DNA of 64,000 nucleotides from an uncultured Oscillospiraceae bacterium. Lineage in GTDB: Bacteria > Bacillota > Clostridia > Oscillospirales > Ruminococcaceae. The translations under genes were made by a program, and so were the position numbers. The stretch is from assembly GCA_902489475.1 (NCBI GenBank), contig CABUAH010000001.1, forward strand, positions 1-64,000, written 5' to 3'. Positions 48,468 to 57,838 of this stretch are shown here, piece by piece. The notes beneath the pieces were generated by a model. The model searched no databases and was not told the DNA's origin. It saw nothing but the letters and a program-made list of their open reading frames with translations. Position 1 is the stretch's first letter. Each line of letters opens with the position of its first letter.

Positions 48468-49562
48468 ATGCAGTTGAATTTAGGAAGCCCGCACTTATGT
48501 TTGAAATGCTCTGCGACCGTATCGGCTAAAGCTGCTGCGCCTTTCCCCGGTGAAGTTTATCCATTTCTGAACCACAGGAGAAATCCTGAAGATATAACCG
48601 GCGGAGCAGGATTTATCGGCTCCAATTTTATTTATCATATTTTGCATAAATATCCTGACTATAAGGTCGTTTGCATTGATAAGCTCACTTATGCCGGAAA
48701 TTTGTCTACACTTGAAAATGCGTTGAAGAATCCGAACTTTCGTTTTGCGAAGGCAGATATTTGTGACAAAATTGCTGTAGAAAAAATTTTTGACGAAGAG
48801 CGTCCTGATATTGTCGTAAACTTTGCAGCAGAATCACATGTGGACAGAAGTATTGAAAATCCATCTGTCTTTTTAAAAACCAATGTTTTGGGCGTGCAGG
48901 TTTTGATGGACGCTTGTTTAAAATACGGCGTTTCAAGGTTTCATCAGGTTTCAACTGATGAGGTGTACGGAGATTTGCCGCTTGATAAACCCGATATGCG
49001 TTTTACGGAAAATTCGTCTTTAAATCCGTCAAGCCCGTACAGCGCATCTAAAGCGGCAGCAGATTTGTTGGTACTTTCATATTACAAAACCTATGGTTTA
49101 AGTGTTAGCATAAGCCGTAGTAGCAATAATTTCGGACCGTATCAATTTCCTGAAAAGCTGATTCCGCTTATGATAAAAAATGCGCTTGAAAATAAGCCGC
49201 TGCCTGTTTACGGTGACGGAAAAAACATTCGTGACTGGATCTATGTGACGGATCATTGCAAAGCGATAGATCTAATAATTCATAGCGGTCGAGTGGGCGA
49301 GATTTATAATGTCGGCGCAAATAACGAAATGAGCAATATAAATCTAGTAAAGCTTATTTGCAAGGAACTTGACAAACCGGAGTGCCTGATAAGCTATGTT
49401 GAGGACAGAAAGGGACATGACCGTAGGTATGCCGTTGACTCATCAAAGCTAAAAAGCGAGCTTGGCTGGAAAGCAGAAACAGATTTTTTATTTGGCTTTA
49501 AAAATACAGTCGATTGGTACGTTAACAACCGTGAATGGTTGACAAATATTAGTGAAAAATAA
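48468..49562 (+). CDS. rmlB: dTDP-glucose 4,6-dehydratase, flank copy with a replaced N-terminus
   Basis: A second RmlB (364 codons). From residue 43 it is a normal enzyme: [21 protein letters not shown] with catalytic Thr-Asp-Glu, Tyr-x3-Lys in YSASKAAAD. Codon use matches the flanking chromosome. The first 42 residues do not belong to the family, and the natural six or so residues before the glycine motif are missing. I place a recombination joint near 48594, fusing a foreign 5' segment in frame. The Rossmann strand may be impaired, so activity is uncertain. Its 3' end overlaps a terminator of the opposite strand. Confidence 0.85.
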   Translation: MQLNLGSPHLCLKCSATVSAKAAAPFPGEVYPFLNHRRNPEDITGGAGFIGSNFIYHILHKYPDYKVVCIDKLTYAGNLSTLENALKNPNFRFAKADICDKIAVEKIFDEERPDIVVNFAAESHVDRSIENPSVFLKTNVLGVQVLMDACLKYGVSRFHQVSTDEVYGDLPLDKPDMRFTENSSLNPSSPYSASKAAADLLVLSYYKTYGLSVSISRSSNNFGPYQFPEKLIPLMIKNALENKPLPVYGDGKNIRDWIYVTDHCKAIDLIIHSGRVGEIYNVGANNEMSNINLVKLICKELDKPECLISYVEDRKGHDRRYAVDSSKLKSELGWKAETDFLFGFKNTVDWYVNNREWLTNISEK

Positions 49563-49597
49563 AAATTCCCCTGAGAACATTTTAAAGCTCTCAGGGG
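49560..49597 (-). terminator. Terminator of the trpBA unit
   Basis: CCCCTGAGA pairs with TCTCAGGGG; on the - strand it is followed by AATTTTTA. Convergent to rmlB and probably used from both sides, although the + strand tail is poor in T. Confidence 0.8.
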
Positions 49598-49624
49598 CTT
49601 GTCATATCCAAATATACTGTTAAT

Positions 49625-50410
49625 TTATATCGCACTTTTAAGGCTTTTTACAAATTTACCGACCTTGCCTGCTGAATTCTCACCGTACTCTTCGATAATT
49701 TTTTCTATTGCGTCTCCAACAATTACTCCGTCACAGTATTTGGACATAATTGCCGCCTGTTCGGGAGTTGAAACGTCCAATCCAACACAAGCAGGACAGG
49801 ATACGTTTTTATTTATCTGCAAGAAGAACTCTTCAAGGTCCGTTTCAAATTCTGTTTTTGTTTCCATGACCTTGAGAGGTGGAATGCAGTATAAAAATCC
49901 GTCGCTGTGTGAAGCTATTGTAGCAATCCTGCCGTGGGAGGTTGGCGTAACAAAATTTATGCTGTAAATTCCGCGTTTTTCAGCATAGTCTATTATTTCA
50001 TCACGCTCTTCAAAAGGCATATCAGGAACGATTACTCCGTCAATTCGGGCATCTTTACAGTTCTTAAAAAACCGCTCTTTACCGTAAACAAAAAGTGTGT
50101 TCAAATACATCATCAGTAGCAGAGGTTTGTCGGTTTTTTGGCGCAAGCTTTTTACTAAATCGAAGATCATATCAAGTGTTGTGCCTTTTGAAAGTGAGCG
50201 AAGAGATGCTTTTTGTATGCTTGGACTTTCGGCAATCGGATCGGAGAAGGGAACCCCGAGTTCAACTATATCGGCGCCGTTTTCAAACATTGAAAGCACA
50301 ATTTCTTCTGTTGCTTTAATGCTCGGATCGCCGGCTGTCACGAAAGTAATTAGCGCTTTTTTACCATTTGATTTTAGTGCTTCAAAGCACAGGTCTATTC
50401 TATTGTTCAT
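49625..50410 (-). CDS. trpA: Tryptophan synthase, alpha subunit
   Basis: A 261-aa TIM-barrel protein that cleaves indole-3-glycerol phosphate to indole, passed to Trp[13 protein letters not shown] and [16 protein letters not shown] (catalytic Glu and Asp) are typical, with the [11 protein letters not shown] and [10 protein letters not shown] segments. Frame opens at 50458, but ATG 50410 follows GGGGGTTGAG and matches family starts; it overlaps the trpB end by 11 nt, so the two are coupled. Confidence 0.96.
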   Translation of the reverse strand: MNNRIDLCFEALKSNGKKALITFVTAGDPSIKATEEIVLSMFENGADIVELGVPFSDPIAESPSIQKASLRSLSKGTTLDMIFDLVKSLRQKTDKPLLLMMYLNTLFVYGKERFFKNCKDARIDGVIVPDMPFEERDEIIDYAEKRGIYSINFVTPTSHGRIATIASHSDGFLYCIPPLKVMETKTEFETDLEEFFLQINKNVSCPACVGLDVSTPEQAAIMSKYCDGVIVGDAIEKIIEEYGENSAGKVGKFVKSLKSAI

Positions 50411-51590
50411 AAATCTCAACCCCCTTGTATTTTGCGACAGAGTATACATCCTTGTCACCTCGACCGGAAAGATTTATAACCAAAATCTGTTCCTTGTTCA
50501 TTGTCGGTGCAATCTTTAACGCTGCCGCAACAGCGTGAGCTGATTCTATCGCAGGAATAATACCCTCGATTCTGGATAAATATTCAAAAGCATTTACTGC
50601 TTCTTCATCGGTTATATTAACATATTCTGCCCGTTTTGTTTTGTGAAGATAAGCGTGTTCCGGACCTACTCCCGGATAGTCAAGTCCTGCTGAAATTGAG
50701 TATACAGGATCAATTTGTCCGTATTCGTTTTGCAAAAACAACGACTTCATTCCATGAAAAATTCCAACGCTGCCTTTTGTTATTGTTGCGGCGTGCTGTT
50801 TGGTATTAACACCTTTTCCCGCAGCTTCCGCTCCGACAAGTCTTACACTTTGATCGCCTATAAAATCGTAAAATGCACCGATTGCATTAGATCCGCCGCC
50901 AACGCATGCAACAATACAATCAGGGAGTTTTCCTTCCGCCTCAAGCATTTGACTGCGTATTTCTTTAGAAATTATCTTTTGAAAATCTCTTACCATTTGA
51001 GGGTAGGGGTGAGGTCCCATAACGGAGCCAATGCAGTAGAATGTTGAGTCAATATTTGAACACCAATCTCTCATAGCCTCGTTTATTGCGTCCTTGAGAG
51101 TTGCTGTTCCGCTGTCAACGCCCGTCACCTTAGCACCTAAAAGATTCATTCGGTATACGTTTAGCGATTGACGTTTCATATCTTCGCTTCCCATGTATAT
51201 CTCACATTCAAGTCCCATCAGAGCACAAACCGTCGCTGTTGCAACACCGTGCTGACCTGCGCCTGTTTCAGCAATAACTCTCTTTTTACCCATTTTCTTA
51301 GCAAGAAGAATTTGTCCTAAGACATTGTTGATTTTGTGCGAGCCGGTGTGGTTTAAGTCCTCACGCTTAATATAAACTTTCGCACCGCCGAGGTCTATTG
51401 TCATTTTTTCAGCGTAATAAAGCAAAGATGGGCGGTTTGCATATGTTTTATAAAGCTTTGTAAGTTCACTTGTAAATCCCGGGTCATTTTTGTATTTTTC
51501 ATAAGCGTTGTTTAATTCGTTGACTGCGTTCATTACTGTTTCAGGAACATATTGACCGCCGAATTCACCGTATCTTCCGATTTTACCCAT
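50400..51590 (-). CDS. trpB: Tryptophan synthase, beta subunit
   Basis: A 396-aa PLP enzyme that joins indole and serine to tryptophan. The PLP Lys is in [12 protein letters not shown] near residue 83, preceded by REDLNHTG. The [13 protein letters not shown] loop binds the cofactor phosphate, and GVGPEHAYL follows. ATG 51590 is better placed from AAAGG than the ATG at 51599. The gene is preceded by a tryptophan-type T-box. No trpE, G, D, C or F lies in the window, so the pair may serve indole salvage or work with genes elsewhere. Confidence 0.96.
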   Translation of the reverse strand: MGKIGRYGEFGGQYVPETVMNAVNELNNAYEKYKNDPGFTSELTKLYKTYANRPSLLYYAEKMTIDLGGAKVYIKREDLNHTGSHKINNVLGQILLAKKMGKKRVIAETGAGQHGVATATVCALMGLECEIYMGSEDMKRQSLNVYRMNLLGAKVTGVDSGTATLKDAINEAMRDWCSNIDSTFYCIGSVMGPHPYPQMVRDFQKIISKEIRSQMLEAEGKLPDCIVACVGGGSNAIGAFYDFIGDQSVRLVGAEAAGKGVNTKQHAATITKGSVGIFHGMKSLFLQNEYGQIDPVYSISAGLDYPGVGPEHAYLHKTKRAEYVNITDEEAVNAFEYLSRIEGIIPAIESAHAVAAALKIAPTMNKEQILVINLSGRGDKDVYSVAKYKGVEIYEQ

Positions 51591-51601
51591 GTTTTTCATC
51601 C

Positions 51602-51785
51602 TTTCTGACTGTTAATATTATTTTTGTGTTTTAAGCGCATTTGCGGAGAAATGCTTAAGGCAGGAAATAGCTTTTTCTTTTTTCACCATCGACAAATCTG
51701 CAACGTATTCCATACTGTCGGATTCACCGTTCTTATAACAAGACGGTCGAATGGATAACCGTTAAAGCGTTTGATGTCTAACATA
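51602..51785 (-). pseudogene. Broken small reading frames between the T-box and trpB
   Basis: On the - strand, GGAGG precedes an ATG at 51785 that opens 33 codons ending with Trp then TGA, containing two TGG codons. In another frame, a segment with Ser/Asp/Met/Lys-rich content (GESDSMEYVADLSMV, then AISCLKHFSAN) continues to TAA near 51616. Together they look like one gene of 55-60 codons split by a frameshift, or a leader remnant. No family recognised. Confidence 0.35.
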
Positions 51786-51811
51786 ACTTACAACCTCCGT
51801 TAAATTTTGCA

Positions 51812-52115
51812 ATAAAAAAAGCCTATCATCCATAAAGTCGTAAAGACTTTATGGGACGATAGACAAAATCCTCGTGGTGCCACCCATTTTCCCGATGTAT
51901 AAACATCGGCTCATGAAAAGTACGCAACAGTAAACTGTATCAATACTCCTTTCCTTTAACGCAGAAAACACACGGCTAAAGATAATCTCAAAAAATTGAT
52001 TTCACCAAGCTCCTCACAAATCCATTCACATAATTTCCGTATGTATCGGACTTCCACCGCCGCCGACTCTCTGTAACATCGTGAAAAAAGCTACTTACTT
52101 TTGTTCATAGGATTT
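51812..52115 (-). ncRNA. T-box leader RNA, tryptophan-type
   Basis: The T-box sequence reads AATGGGTGGCACCACGAGG on the - strand (51887-51869) and is followed by the terminator hairpin CTATCGTC...GATGATAG plus T7 at 51812-51864. Upstream lies a long stem I region with the AGAGAG segment near 52070. A TGG codon in a likely specifier bulge (52024-52022) fits tRNA-Trp. Uncharged tRNA-Trp would favour the antiterminator and turn on trpBA. Confidence 0.88.
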
Positions 52116-52135
52116 AATTTTATTGACTTGAGTTT

Positions 52136-52164
52136 ATTATATGATGATTTTCAGCATTTGTCAA
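52136..52164 (-). promoter_or_regulatory. SigA promoter of the T-box-trpBA transcript
   Basis: On the - strand, TTGACA, a 17-bp spacer and TATAAT, both perfect. The start site would be near 52128. Confidence 0.9.
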
Positions 52165-52187
52165 TATATTTTTCAAAATATTTTATA

Positions 52188-53294
52188 TTACTGATTCATA
52201 AGATTTGCGACAAGCTCTGAGTTATCACCCGTGCTTGTGAACATACAGCAAGCAAACAGCACGTCTGTTGCACCTACGTTTTGACAAAACTCAATAGCGT
52301 TTATGTCAAAATATCTTATATCGCAAACATAAATATGTTCAAACGACTGAGTTAAGAAAGGAACAAGTGCGTTTCCGAAGCTGTCTTTAAATATTACAAG
52401 AGTTCTTGAGTTTTGATTATCTGTATCAATTTTTGCGATCTCTCTGTCATCGCCCAAGAAAGTGCTGTATGCGTTTTTCATTTCAAAGTCGTCAAAAAAC
52501 AATATGCTTTCAACAGGATTTGAAAAATGTGTATCATAGTAAGTGGTTTTTAATCTTTCTAAATTAGCCGGTTTATAATACGTGAATAGATCCGGGTTCT
52601 GCGCCAGCTCGTTTGAACTTGCAAAGCCTTCAAGAGTACCGCAGAAGCCTTCATAATCAACTTTTGTGTATGTGGATAGGTCAGGGAACTGGTTTACAGA
52701 AGCCCTTTCGGCAAAAACCCCGGCAGCATAATAAGCGCCGAGCGGCTGCCAATGGTGGTCAGTTCTAAAGTAAATGTATTCGTCCGAATGTTCTGCAAGC
52801 GTATTATAAATATCAACGTCGATTACATTTTTCAGCTGACTTTGAATGTTTCGTATGTTGTCATATTGGCTTGCAAACTCGCTTTCGTATTTTGTCGGAA
52901 GATAATACGAAAAAGCTGTCGGAATACACATATTGTATACATTTACTTTATCACCGAGCTTTTCTTTGTAAGTATTAAGAGTTTCAGCATATTTCGAGCC
53001 TTTTTCAAAGCTTCCTCCGTAAAGTTCAATAGCTCTTACGTCATTGCCCGTTCCGGTGATCATAACACCGTCATTTTGATATTCGCCCTTTGTGTCAACC
53101 TGCGGCTTCTTATTGTTCGGATCTGAGCTGTCGTCAGTTCCGGAATTATTGCCGTCCGATGATGAATCGCCGTTAGAATCGGATTGACTCGAAGAATCTT
53201 TTGGCGTGACAGCTGAATTTTCGCCGTCATCGCATCCGACCATCATAGAAGTTGAAATAACAAGCGCTAACAATAATGCAATTGTTTTTTTCAT
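52188..53294 (-). CDS. DHHW family lipoprotein (SGNH/AlgX-like)
   Basis: A 368-aa exported protein. The signal ends with lipobox MVGC (Cys20), followed by a long Ser/Asp/Asn-rich linker (to about 70). The domain carries the DHHW motif in YFRTDHHWQPLGAYY near residue 178 and a Ser-containing FKDSFGNALVP near 305, resembling SGNH/AlgX-type O-acetyl transferases or esterases. Clostridial DHHW proteins are often near surface polymer genes. Start ATG has AAGGAG upstream. Exact role unknown. Confidence 0.85.
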   Translation of the reverse strand: MKKTIALLLALVISTSMMVGCDDGENSAVTPKDSSSQSDSNGDSSSDGNNSGTDDSSDPNNKKPQVDTKGEYQNDGVMITGTGNDVRAIELYGGSFEKGSKYAETLNTYKEKLGDKVNVYNMCIPTAFSYYLPTKYESEFASQYDNIRNIQSQLKNVIDVDIYNTLAEHSDEYIYFRTDHHWQPLGAYYAAGVFAERASVNQFPDLSTYTKVDYEGFCGTLEGFASSNELAQNPDLFTYYKPANLERLKTTYYDTHFSNPVESILFFDDFEMKNAYSTFLGDDREIAKIDTDNQNSRTLVIFKDSFGNALVPFLTQSFEHIYVCDIRYFDINAIEFCQNVGATDVLFACCMFTSTGDNSELVANLMNQ

Positions 53295-53369
53295 AATATT
53301 TTGTCTCCTTTTCTTTATCTTTTTCTCTTTTTTTTAGTATAGCAAATACAAAAAGCTATGTCAACAAAA

Positions 53370-53960
53370 TCAGTAAGTAAATTTTGTTGCAGCAGGTCGA
53401 GTGCCGTCACGCACTAAAGTCTTTGTAGCAGTTGTTTTGATTTTTGTCGGTTCAAGAGCATTTACTTTTATAGTTATTACTGAGCCGTATACAGCCTTTG
53501 TGCCTTCTTTATGAGAAATTGCGATAACAGAATCGTCACATGAGCCTTTCTTGCCCTCATAAACTACCTTGACTTCAAACCCTACAGACTGCAAAACAGT
53601 TTTTGCAACTTGATATGTAAAGTCAGAAACATAAGGAACTTCAGTATATCTCGTTCCTTTAGAAACGTAAACATCAACTATTGCTCCGGGAGATACCGAA
53701 TCTCCTGCCTTTACACTCTGGTCAAAGATCAATCCCTTTTTAAATTCTGTCGAGTAATTTTCGATTGGGTTGAGCTTATACTCCAAAGCGTTTTTATTTG
53801 CATCTTCTAAAGTCTTGCCTGTAAGATCGGGCATGATTATATTTGCATACTCACTTTTGACAACCGAAAATTCGGGCGTCTTATAAAAGATTTCATCACA
53901 TCCGCAAAGCGACATAAATATTAGCAGAGCGGATAATGAGGCAATTATTTTTCTGATCAT
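53370..53960 (-). CDS. PASTA-domain lipoprotein
   Basis: A 196-aa protein with a lipoprotein signal (LCGCDE, Cys near 20) and two PASTA repeats: IMPDLTGKTLEDANK near 43 and EVPYVSDFTYQVAK near 107, each followed by a V-x-V-x-V-S-type strand. PASTA domains bind muropeptides or lipid II in PknB-type kinases and PBPs; here they stand alone. Its start overlaps the end of the uridine phosphorylase gene by 4 nt (ATGA). Confidence 0.85.
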   Translation of the reverse strand: MIRKIIASLSALLIFMSLCGCDEIFYKTPEFSVVKSEYANIIMPDLTGKTLEDANKNALEYKLNPIENYSTEFKKGLIFDQSVKAGDSVSPGAIVDVYVSKGTRYTEVPYVSDFTYQVAKTVLQSVGFEVKVVYEGKKGSCDDSVIAISHKEGTKAVYGSVITIKVNALEPTKIKTTATKTLVRDGTRPAATKFTY

Positions 53961-54745
53961 TTTTTATCCTCTTTGATTAGAATTCTTATGGCTTCAATTG
54001 CACATTTAATAGCTCTTTGAGAATCATGAGTTATGTTGTCGGGAAGACCTTTGTTTGATCTTTCAACATTCCAAAGCGCTGTCAAAACACACGAGCATCT
54101 GACTCTTTTTACAAGTCCGATTGCAAAAATTGCCGCACATTCCATTTCACTTGCAAGACAGCCTGCTTTTAAATATGCATTCCAGCGATATTTTATATCC
54201 GATGCTACAGCGGATTCATCGGGCTCAACCTCACCGTAAAAGCTGTCCTTTGAATGAACAACACCCAAATGATAACCGTTTCCGAAATCATCTGATGAAA
54301 GCTTTTCCGCAGCTTGCTTTAACGCTGAAACAACCTCAAAGTCCGCAACAGCAGGATAATCCGCAGTGAGATATTCATGGCTCGTGCCTTCACCTCTTAC
54401 GGCAGCGGTTGCAATAACCAAATCTCCGCCGATAACTTTAGTATCCATGCCTCCGCTTGTGCCTACACGGATAAAAGTATCCGCTCCGCATTTTATAAGC
54501 TCCTCGACAGCGATAGCGGAAGATGGTCCGCCTATTCCCGTTGAACATACAGTTACTTTTTCTCCGTCCAAGGTTCCCGTGTAAACATTATATTCACGGT
54601 TATAAGAAATCTGTTGTGCATTTTCAAGATATGCTGCAATTTTTTCAACTCTTCCGGGATCTCCGGGTAGAATTACATATCTTCCTATTTCGTCCTTTGT
54701 AGTGTTAATATGAAACTGTCTTTCTTGATCCATAATTGATGCCAT
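53957..54745 (-). CDS. udp: Uridine phosphorylase-type nucleoside phosphorylase
   Basis: A 262-aa cytosolic enzyme of the PNP/UDP family that cleaves nucleosides with phosphate. VILPGDPGRVEKIA, STGIGGPSSAIAVEEL, RVGTSGG and ASEMECAAIFAI are typical; the last binds the ribose. YHLGVVHSKDSFYG fits uridine rather than purine members. AGGAGG lies 6 nt before ATG 54745. Salvage of pyrimidines is the likely role. Confidence 0.88.
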   Translation of the reverse strand: MASIMDQERQFHINTTKDEIGRYVILPGDPGRVEKIAAYLENAQQISYNREYNVYTGTLDGEKVTVCSTGIGGPSSAIAVEELIKCGADTFIRVGTSGGMDTKVIGGDLVIATAAVRGEGTSHEYLTADYPAVADFEVVSALKQAAEKLSSDDFGNGYHLGVVHSKDSFYGEVEPDESAVASDIKYRWNAYLKAGCLASEMECAAIFAIGLVKRVRCSCVLTALWNVERSNKGLPDNITHDSQRAIKCAIEAIRILIKEDKK

Positions 54746-54764
54746 AAATTACCTCCTAAGGGTG

Positions 54765-55790
54765 CTAAAGCTTCATAATCAGTTTTTCGATATTTTCTTC
54801 CTTCGTAGCCCAGCTCGCACAGAATCTGTAAGCGGACTCTTTTTCGCTGATCTTTTGAGATAGCTCAAATCCGAATTCGCATTTTAGCTCAAAAGCTTTA
54901 TCATTGCTCAAAATGACAAACTGCTGATTTGTATAGGAATCGGCAAAAAGGGAATAGCCCTTTTTAATAAAAGCGTCTTTAAGCTTTAATGCAAGCGAAA
55001 CTGCGTGCTTTGAAATTTCAAAATACAAATTATCGGTAAAAAGCTCGGCAAATTGAATTCCCAAAAGTCTTCCCTTTGCGAGCATACCTCCGCATTGCTT
55101 TATCATGTATCTGAAATCGGGCTTTAGATCGTCATTAGTTATGACAAGAGCTTCTCCGAAGAGCGCTCCGACCTTTGTTCCGCCTATGTAAAAAACATCG
55201 CATAAATTTTCAAGCTCAGTGGGTTTTATGTCGCACTTTTCACACGCAAGCCCATACCCAAGCCTTGCACCGTCGATGAACAAATATATTCCGCATTTCT
55301 TACAGGTTTCATATATATCACAAAGCTCTTGCTTTGAATAAATTGTTCCTGTTTCAGTCGGGAATGATATATATGCCATTTTAGGCATAACGGTGTGTTC
55401 TTTCGATTCATCTGAAATGTGAGAGATATAAAGCTCTTCTATTTGTTTAGCTGAGAGCTTTCCGTATTTGTTTGGAACGGCTATTACTTTGTGACCTCTT
55501 GCTTCGATCGCACCCGTTTCATGAACATTGATGTGACCTGTGTCCGGCGAGATAACGCCTTGATATGGCTTTAGTACAGACGTTATGACAGTTGTGTTCG
55601 TCTGTGTTCCGCCTACAAGGAAATGAATATCACTGTGAGTAAGAGAAAATGCAGCTTTAATTTTTTCTTTTGCTGTTTCACAGTATTCGTCTTGACCGTA
55701 GCCAATTGTCTGCTCCATATTTGTTTTCGTAAGGGCGTTTAAGATTTTCTCGTGACAGCCCTCTGTATAATCGCTTGTGAATAAAATCAT
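54765..55790 (-). CDS. Threonine aldolase-like PLP enzyme (beta-eliminating lyase family)
   Basis: A 341-aa fold-type I PLP protein resembling low-specificity L-threonine aldolase, which cleaves threonine/allo-threonine to glycine and acetaldehyde. VGGTQTNTTVI, HINVHETGAIEARGHKV, FIDGARLGYG and the PLP Lys in YIGGTKVGALFGEA are visible. The start codon shares one base with the nadC stop (TAATG), so it is coupled to nadC. Confidence 0.9.
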   Translation of the reverse strand: MILFTSDYTEGCHEKILNALTKTNMEQTIGYGQDEYCETAKEKIKAAFSLTHSDIHFLVGGTQTNTTVITSVLKPYQGVISPDTGHINVHETGAIEARGHKVIAVPNKYGKLSAKQIEELYISHISDESKEHTVMPKMAYISFPTETGTIYSKQELCDIYETCKKCGIYLFIDGARLGYGLACEKCDIKPTELENLCDVFYIGGTKVGALFGEALVITNDDLKPDFRYMIKQCGGMLAKGRLLGIQFAELFTDNLYFEISKHAVSLALKLKDAFIKKGYSLFADSYTNQQFVILSNDKAFELKCEFGFELSQKISEKESAYRFCASWATKEENIEKLIMKL

Positions 55791-56638
55791 TATTTTGCAC
55801 TCTTTTCCATTTTCATTGATATATCAAAGCATTTTACCGAATGAGTCAAAGCTCCTATTGAGATAATGTCAACGCCTGTTTCGGCAATGCTTTTTATAGT
55901 TTCTTCTGTTACATTTCCGCTTGCTTCAAGCAAGGATTTGCCATCACAAAGCTTTACAGCCTCTGCCATTTGATCGCAGGACATATTGTCAAGCATAATA
56001 AGCTCTGCACCTACCGAAAGAGCTTCGTTTACTTCGTCAAGATTTGTTGTTTCAACCTCGATTTTTACGGTGTGTCCCAAATGTTCACGCAGTGCGTTAA
56101 CAGCATTTGTGATGCTGCCGTATGCGTCAAGATGAGTATCTTTGAGCATTGCACAGTCGGAAAGGTTGTATCTGTGGTTTTTTCCGCCTCCGACAGTAAC
56201 AGCGTATTTTTGCAGTGAGCGAAGTCCGGGAAGAGTTTTTCTTGTATCGGCAACACTTGCCTTTGTGTCTTTTATCAATTCAACGCATTTGTTCGTTTGA
56301 GTAGCAATACCTGAAAGGTGCTGAACTAGATTAAGAGCAGTTCTTTCACCCTTTAACAGCGTTTTAACACTTCCGTGAATAACAGCGATTATGTCGCCTT
56401 TTTTAACCTTTTGACCGTCGCTTATCAAAATCTCGTACTGAATCGTGCTGTCCAAAAGTTCAAAAACTCTCATGGCTATTTCTATTCCGCACAAAACTCC
56501 GTCGTCCTTTGATACATATCTTGCGGTTGACGTGAGGTTATCATCAATGAGATAATCGGTAGTAACATCGATATAGTTTATGTCCTCTTTTATAGCTCGT
56601 TTAATTATGTCATCAATTTCAAACTGCATAGGTTTCAT
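55790..56638 (-). CDS. nadC: Quinolinate phosphoribosyltransferase (carboxylating)
   Basis: A 282-aa enzyme that makes nicotinate mononucleotide from quinolinate and PRPP, the step after NadB/NadA. ALNLVQHLSGIATQT, DTRKTLPGLR, GGGKNHRYNLSD and ELIMLDNM are the family signatures. Two Met codons (56638, 56629) are possible starts; GAAAGG favours the first. nadA is not in the window. Confidence 0.96.
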   Translation of the reverse strand: MKPMQFEIDDIIKRAIKEDINYIDVTTDYLIDDNLTSTARYVSKDDGVLCGIEIAMRVFELLDSTIQYEILISDGQKVKKGDIIAVIHGSVKTLLKGERTALNLVQHLSGIATQTNKCVELIKDTKASVADTRKTLPGLRSLQKYAVTVGGGKNHRYNLSDCAMLKDTHLDAYGSITNAVNALREHLGHTVKIEVETTNLDEVNEALSVGAELIMLDNMSCDQMAEAVKLCDGKSLLEASGNVTEETIKSIAETGVDIISIGALTHSVKCFDISMKMEKSAK

Positions 56639-56643
56639 ATGTT

Positions 56644-57828
56644 TTATTTCCTTTCTTTCTGTTTGTCGTTTGAAAAATTAATTTCTATTACGTCGCTTGA
56701 TTCTGTCTTTGCTTCGGTGCTGAGCTTTTCGTTTACACGTTCTCTGACAATTTTATATATTGTGGCGGCTAGAGGAACGGAAAATATCATTCCGAAGATT
56801 CCGAAAAGTCCTCCACCGACAGTTACTGCTGCTAAAACCCATATAGACGGAAGCCCTACAGAATTTCCGACAACTCTTGTGTAGATCAAGTTTTCTTCAA
56901 GGATCTGAACAACAAGATAGAAGGCTATGAAAATAATTGCTTTTATAGGGCTTTCGGTAAAAATCAGAAATGCTCCTATAATAGCTCCCAAGTATGCACC
57001 TACTATAGGAATCCAAGCTGTTATTCCAACGACAACTCCGGTTAAAAGTGCATAAGGAAAACCAAACAGCCACATACCGACGCCTATAATACAGCCGAGC
57101 AATACAGCGTCTGTACATTGTCCGACAACAAAGCTTGAAAAAGTTTTATTAGCAATTGAAAGGTAATGACCCAACTTTTCGCCTTTATATGGATTATACG
57201 CTCTTAAAACTTTTTTAAATTGTTTTATGAGCGTTTCCTTGTTGGCTAAAAGATAAATAGCAAATATAACTGCCACAACAGTTGTAACAATCACAGAAAT
57301 CGTACCGGAAGCAATTGAGAATACACCGTCTAAAATTCCGGTAGCACCGCTTGTGATGAAGGAAGTCATTCTTGAGGCAATATCGCTCCAGTTTGATTTA
57401 GGTATGTCGCCGAGTCCGGATAAAAATGTATTTTCAAAATTCTTTTCAGTCCATTTCGCAAGATCTTCTACAAACAAAGGAATCTTTTCCCCAAGAAGTG
57501 AGATTGCTTTTACTATTTCAGGAACAATCAGAGATATAACGGCAAGAACTATCAGCAGCAAAAGTAAAATAGACGCAATAAGGCAAACAGGACGCCTTGT
57601 TTTTTGAACAATTCTCTTTTTTGACGAAGAAAAGTAAATTTTCTCAATCCTTGTTAACAAAATGTTAAGTGCAAATGCCAATATAAGTCCTAAAATAAGC
57701 GGAAACATTGCGTCATATATCATAACAACCAATCCGCCAAGCTGAGTGGAATACTTTATAAAAAGAATTATAACTACAAGCAGCACTCCGAAAAAAATAA
57801 GTCGTTTGTTTCTTTTTGAGATTTTCAT
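56644..57828 (-). CDS. AI-2E family transporter (UPF0118/PerM)
   Basis: A 394-aa membrane protein with about eight helices in the usual layout: two N-terminal helices, a soluble loop with a Trp/Glu-rich segment (about 105-160), then six helices including YALLTGVVVGITAWIPIVGAYLGA. The family exports AI-2 or ions in some species; substrate here unknown. It lies between nadB and nadC, 10 and 5 nt away, so it is in their transcript. Confidence 0.9.
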   Translation of the reverse strand: MKISKRNKRLIFFGVLLVVIILFIKYSTQLGGLVVMIYDAMFPLILGLILAFALNILLTRIEKIYFSSSKKRIVQKTRRPVCLIASILLLLLIVLAVISLIVPEIVKAISLLGEKIPLFVEDLAKWTEKNFENTFLSGLGDIPKSNWSDIASRMTSFITSGATGILDGVFSIASGTISVIVTTVVAVIFAIYLLANKETLIKQFKKVLRAYNPYKGEKLGHYLSIANKTFSSFVVGQCTDAVLLGCIIGVGMWLFGFPYALLTGVVVGITAWIPIVGAYLGAIIGAFLIFTESPIKAIIFIAFYLVVQILEENLIYTRVVGNSVGLPSIWVLAAVTVGGGLFGIFGMIFSVPLAATIYKIVRERVNEKLSTEAKTESSDVIEINFSNDKQKERK

Positions 57829-57838
57829 AGATTTTTCC

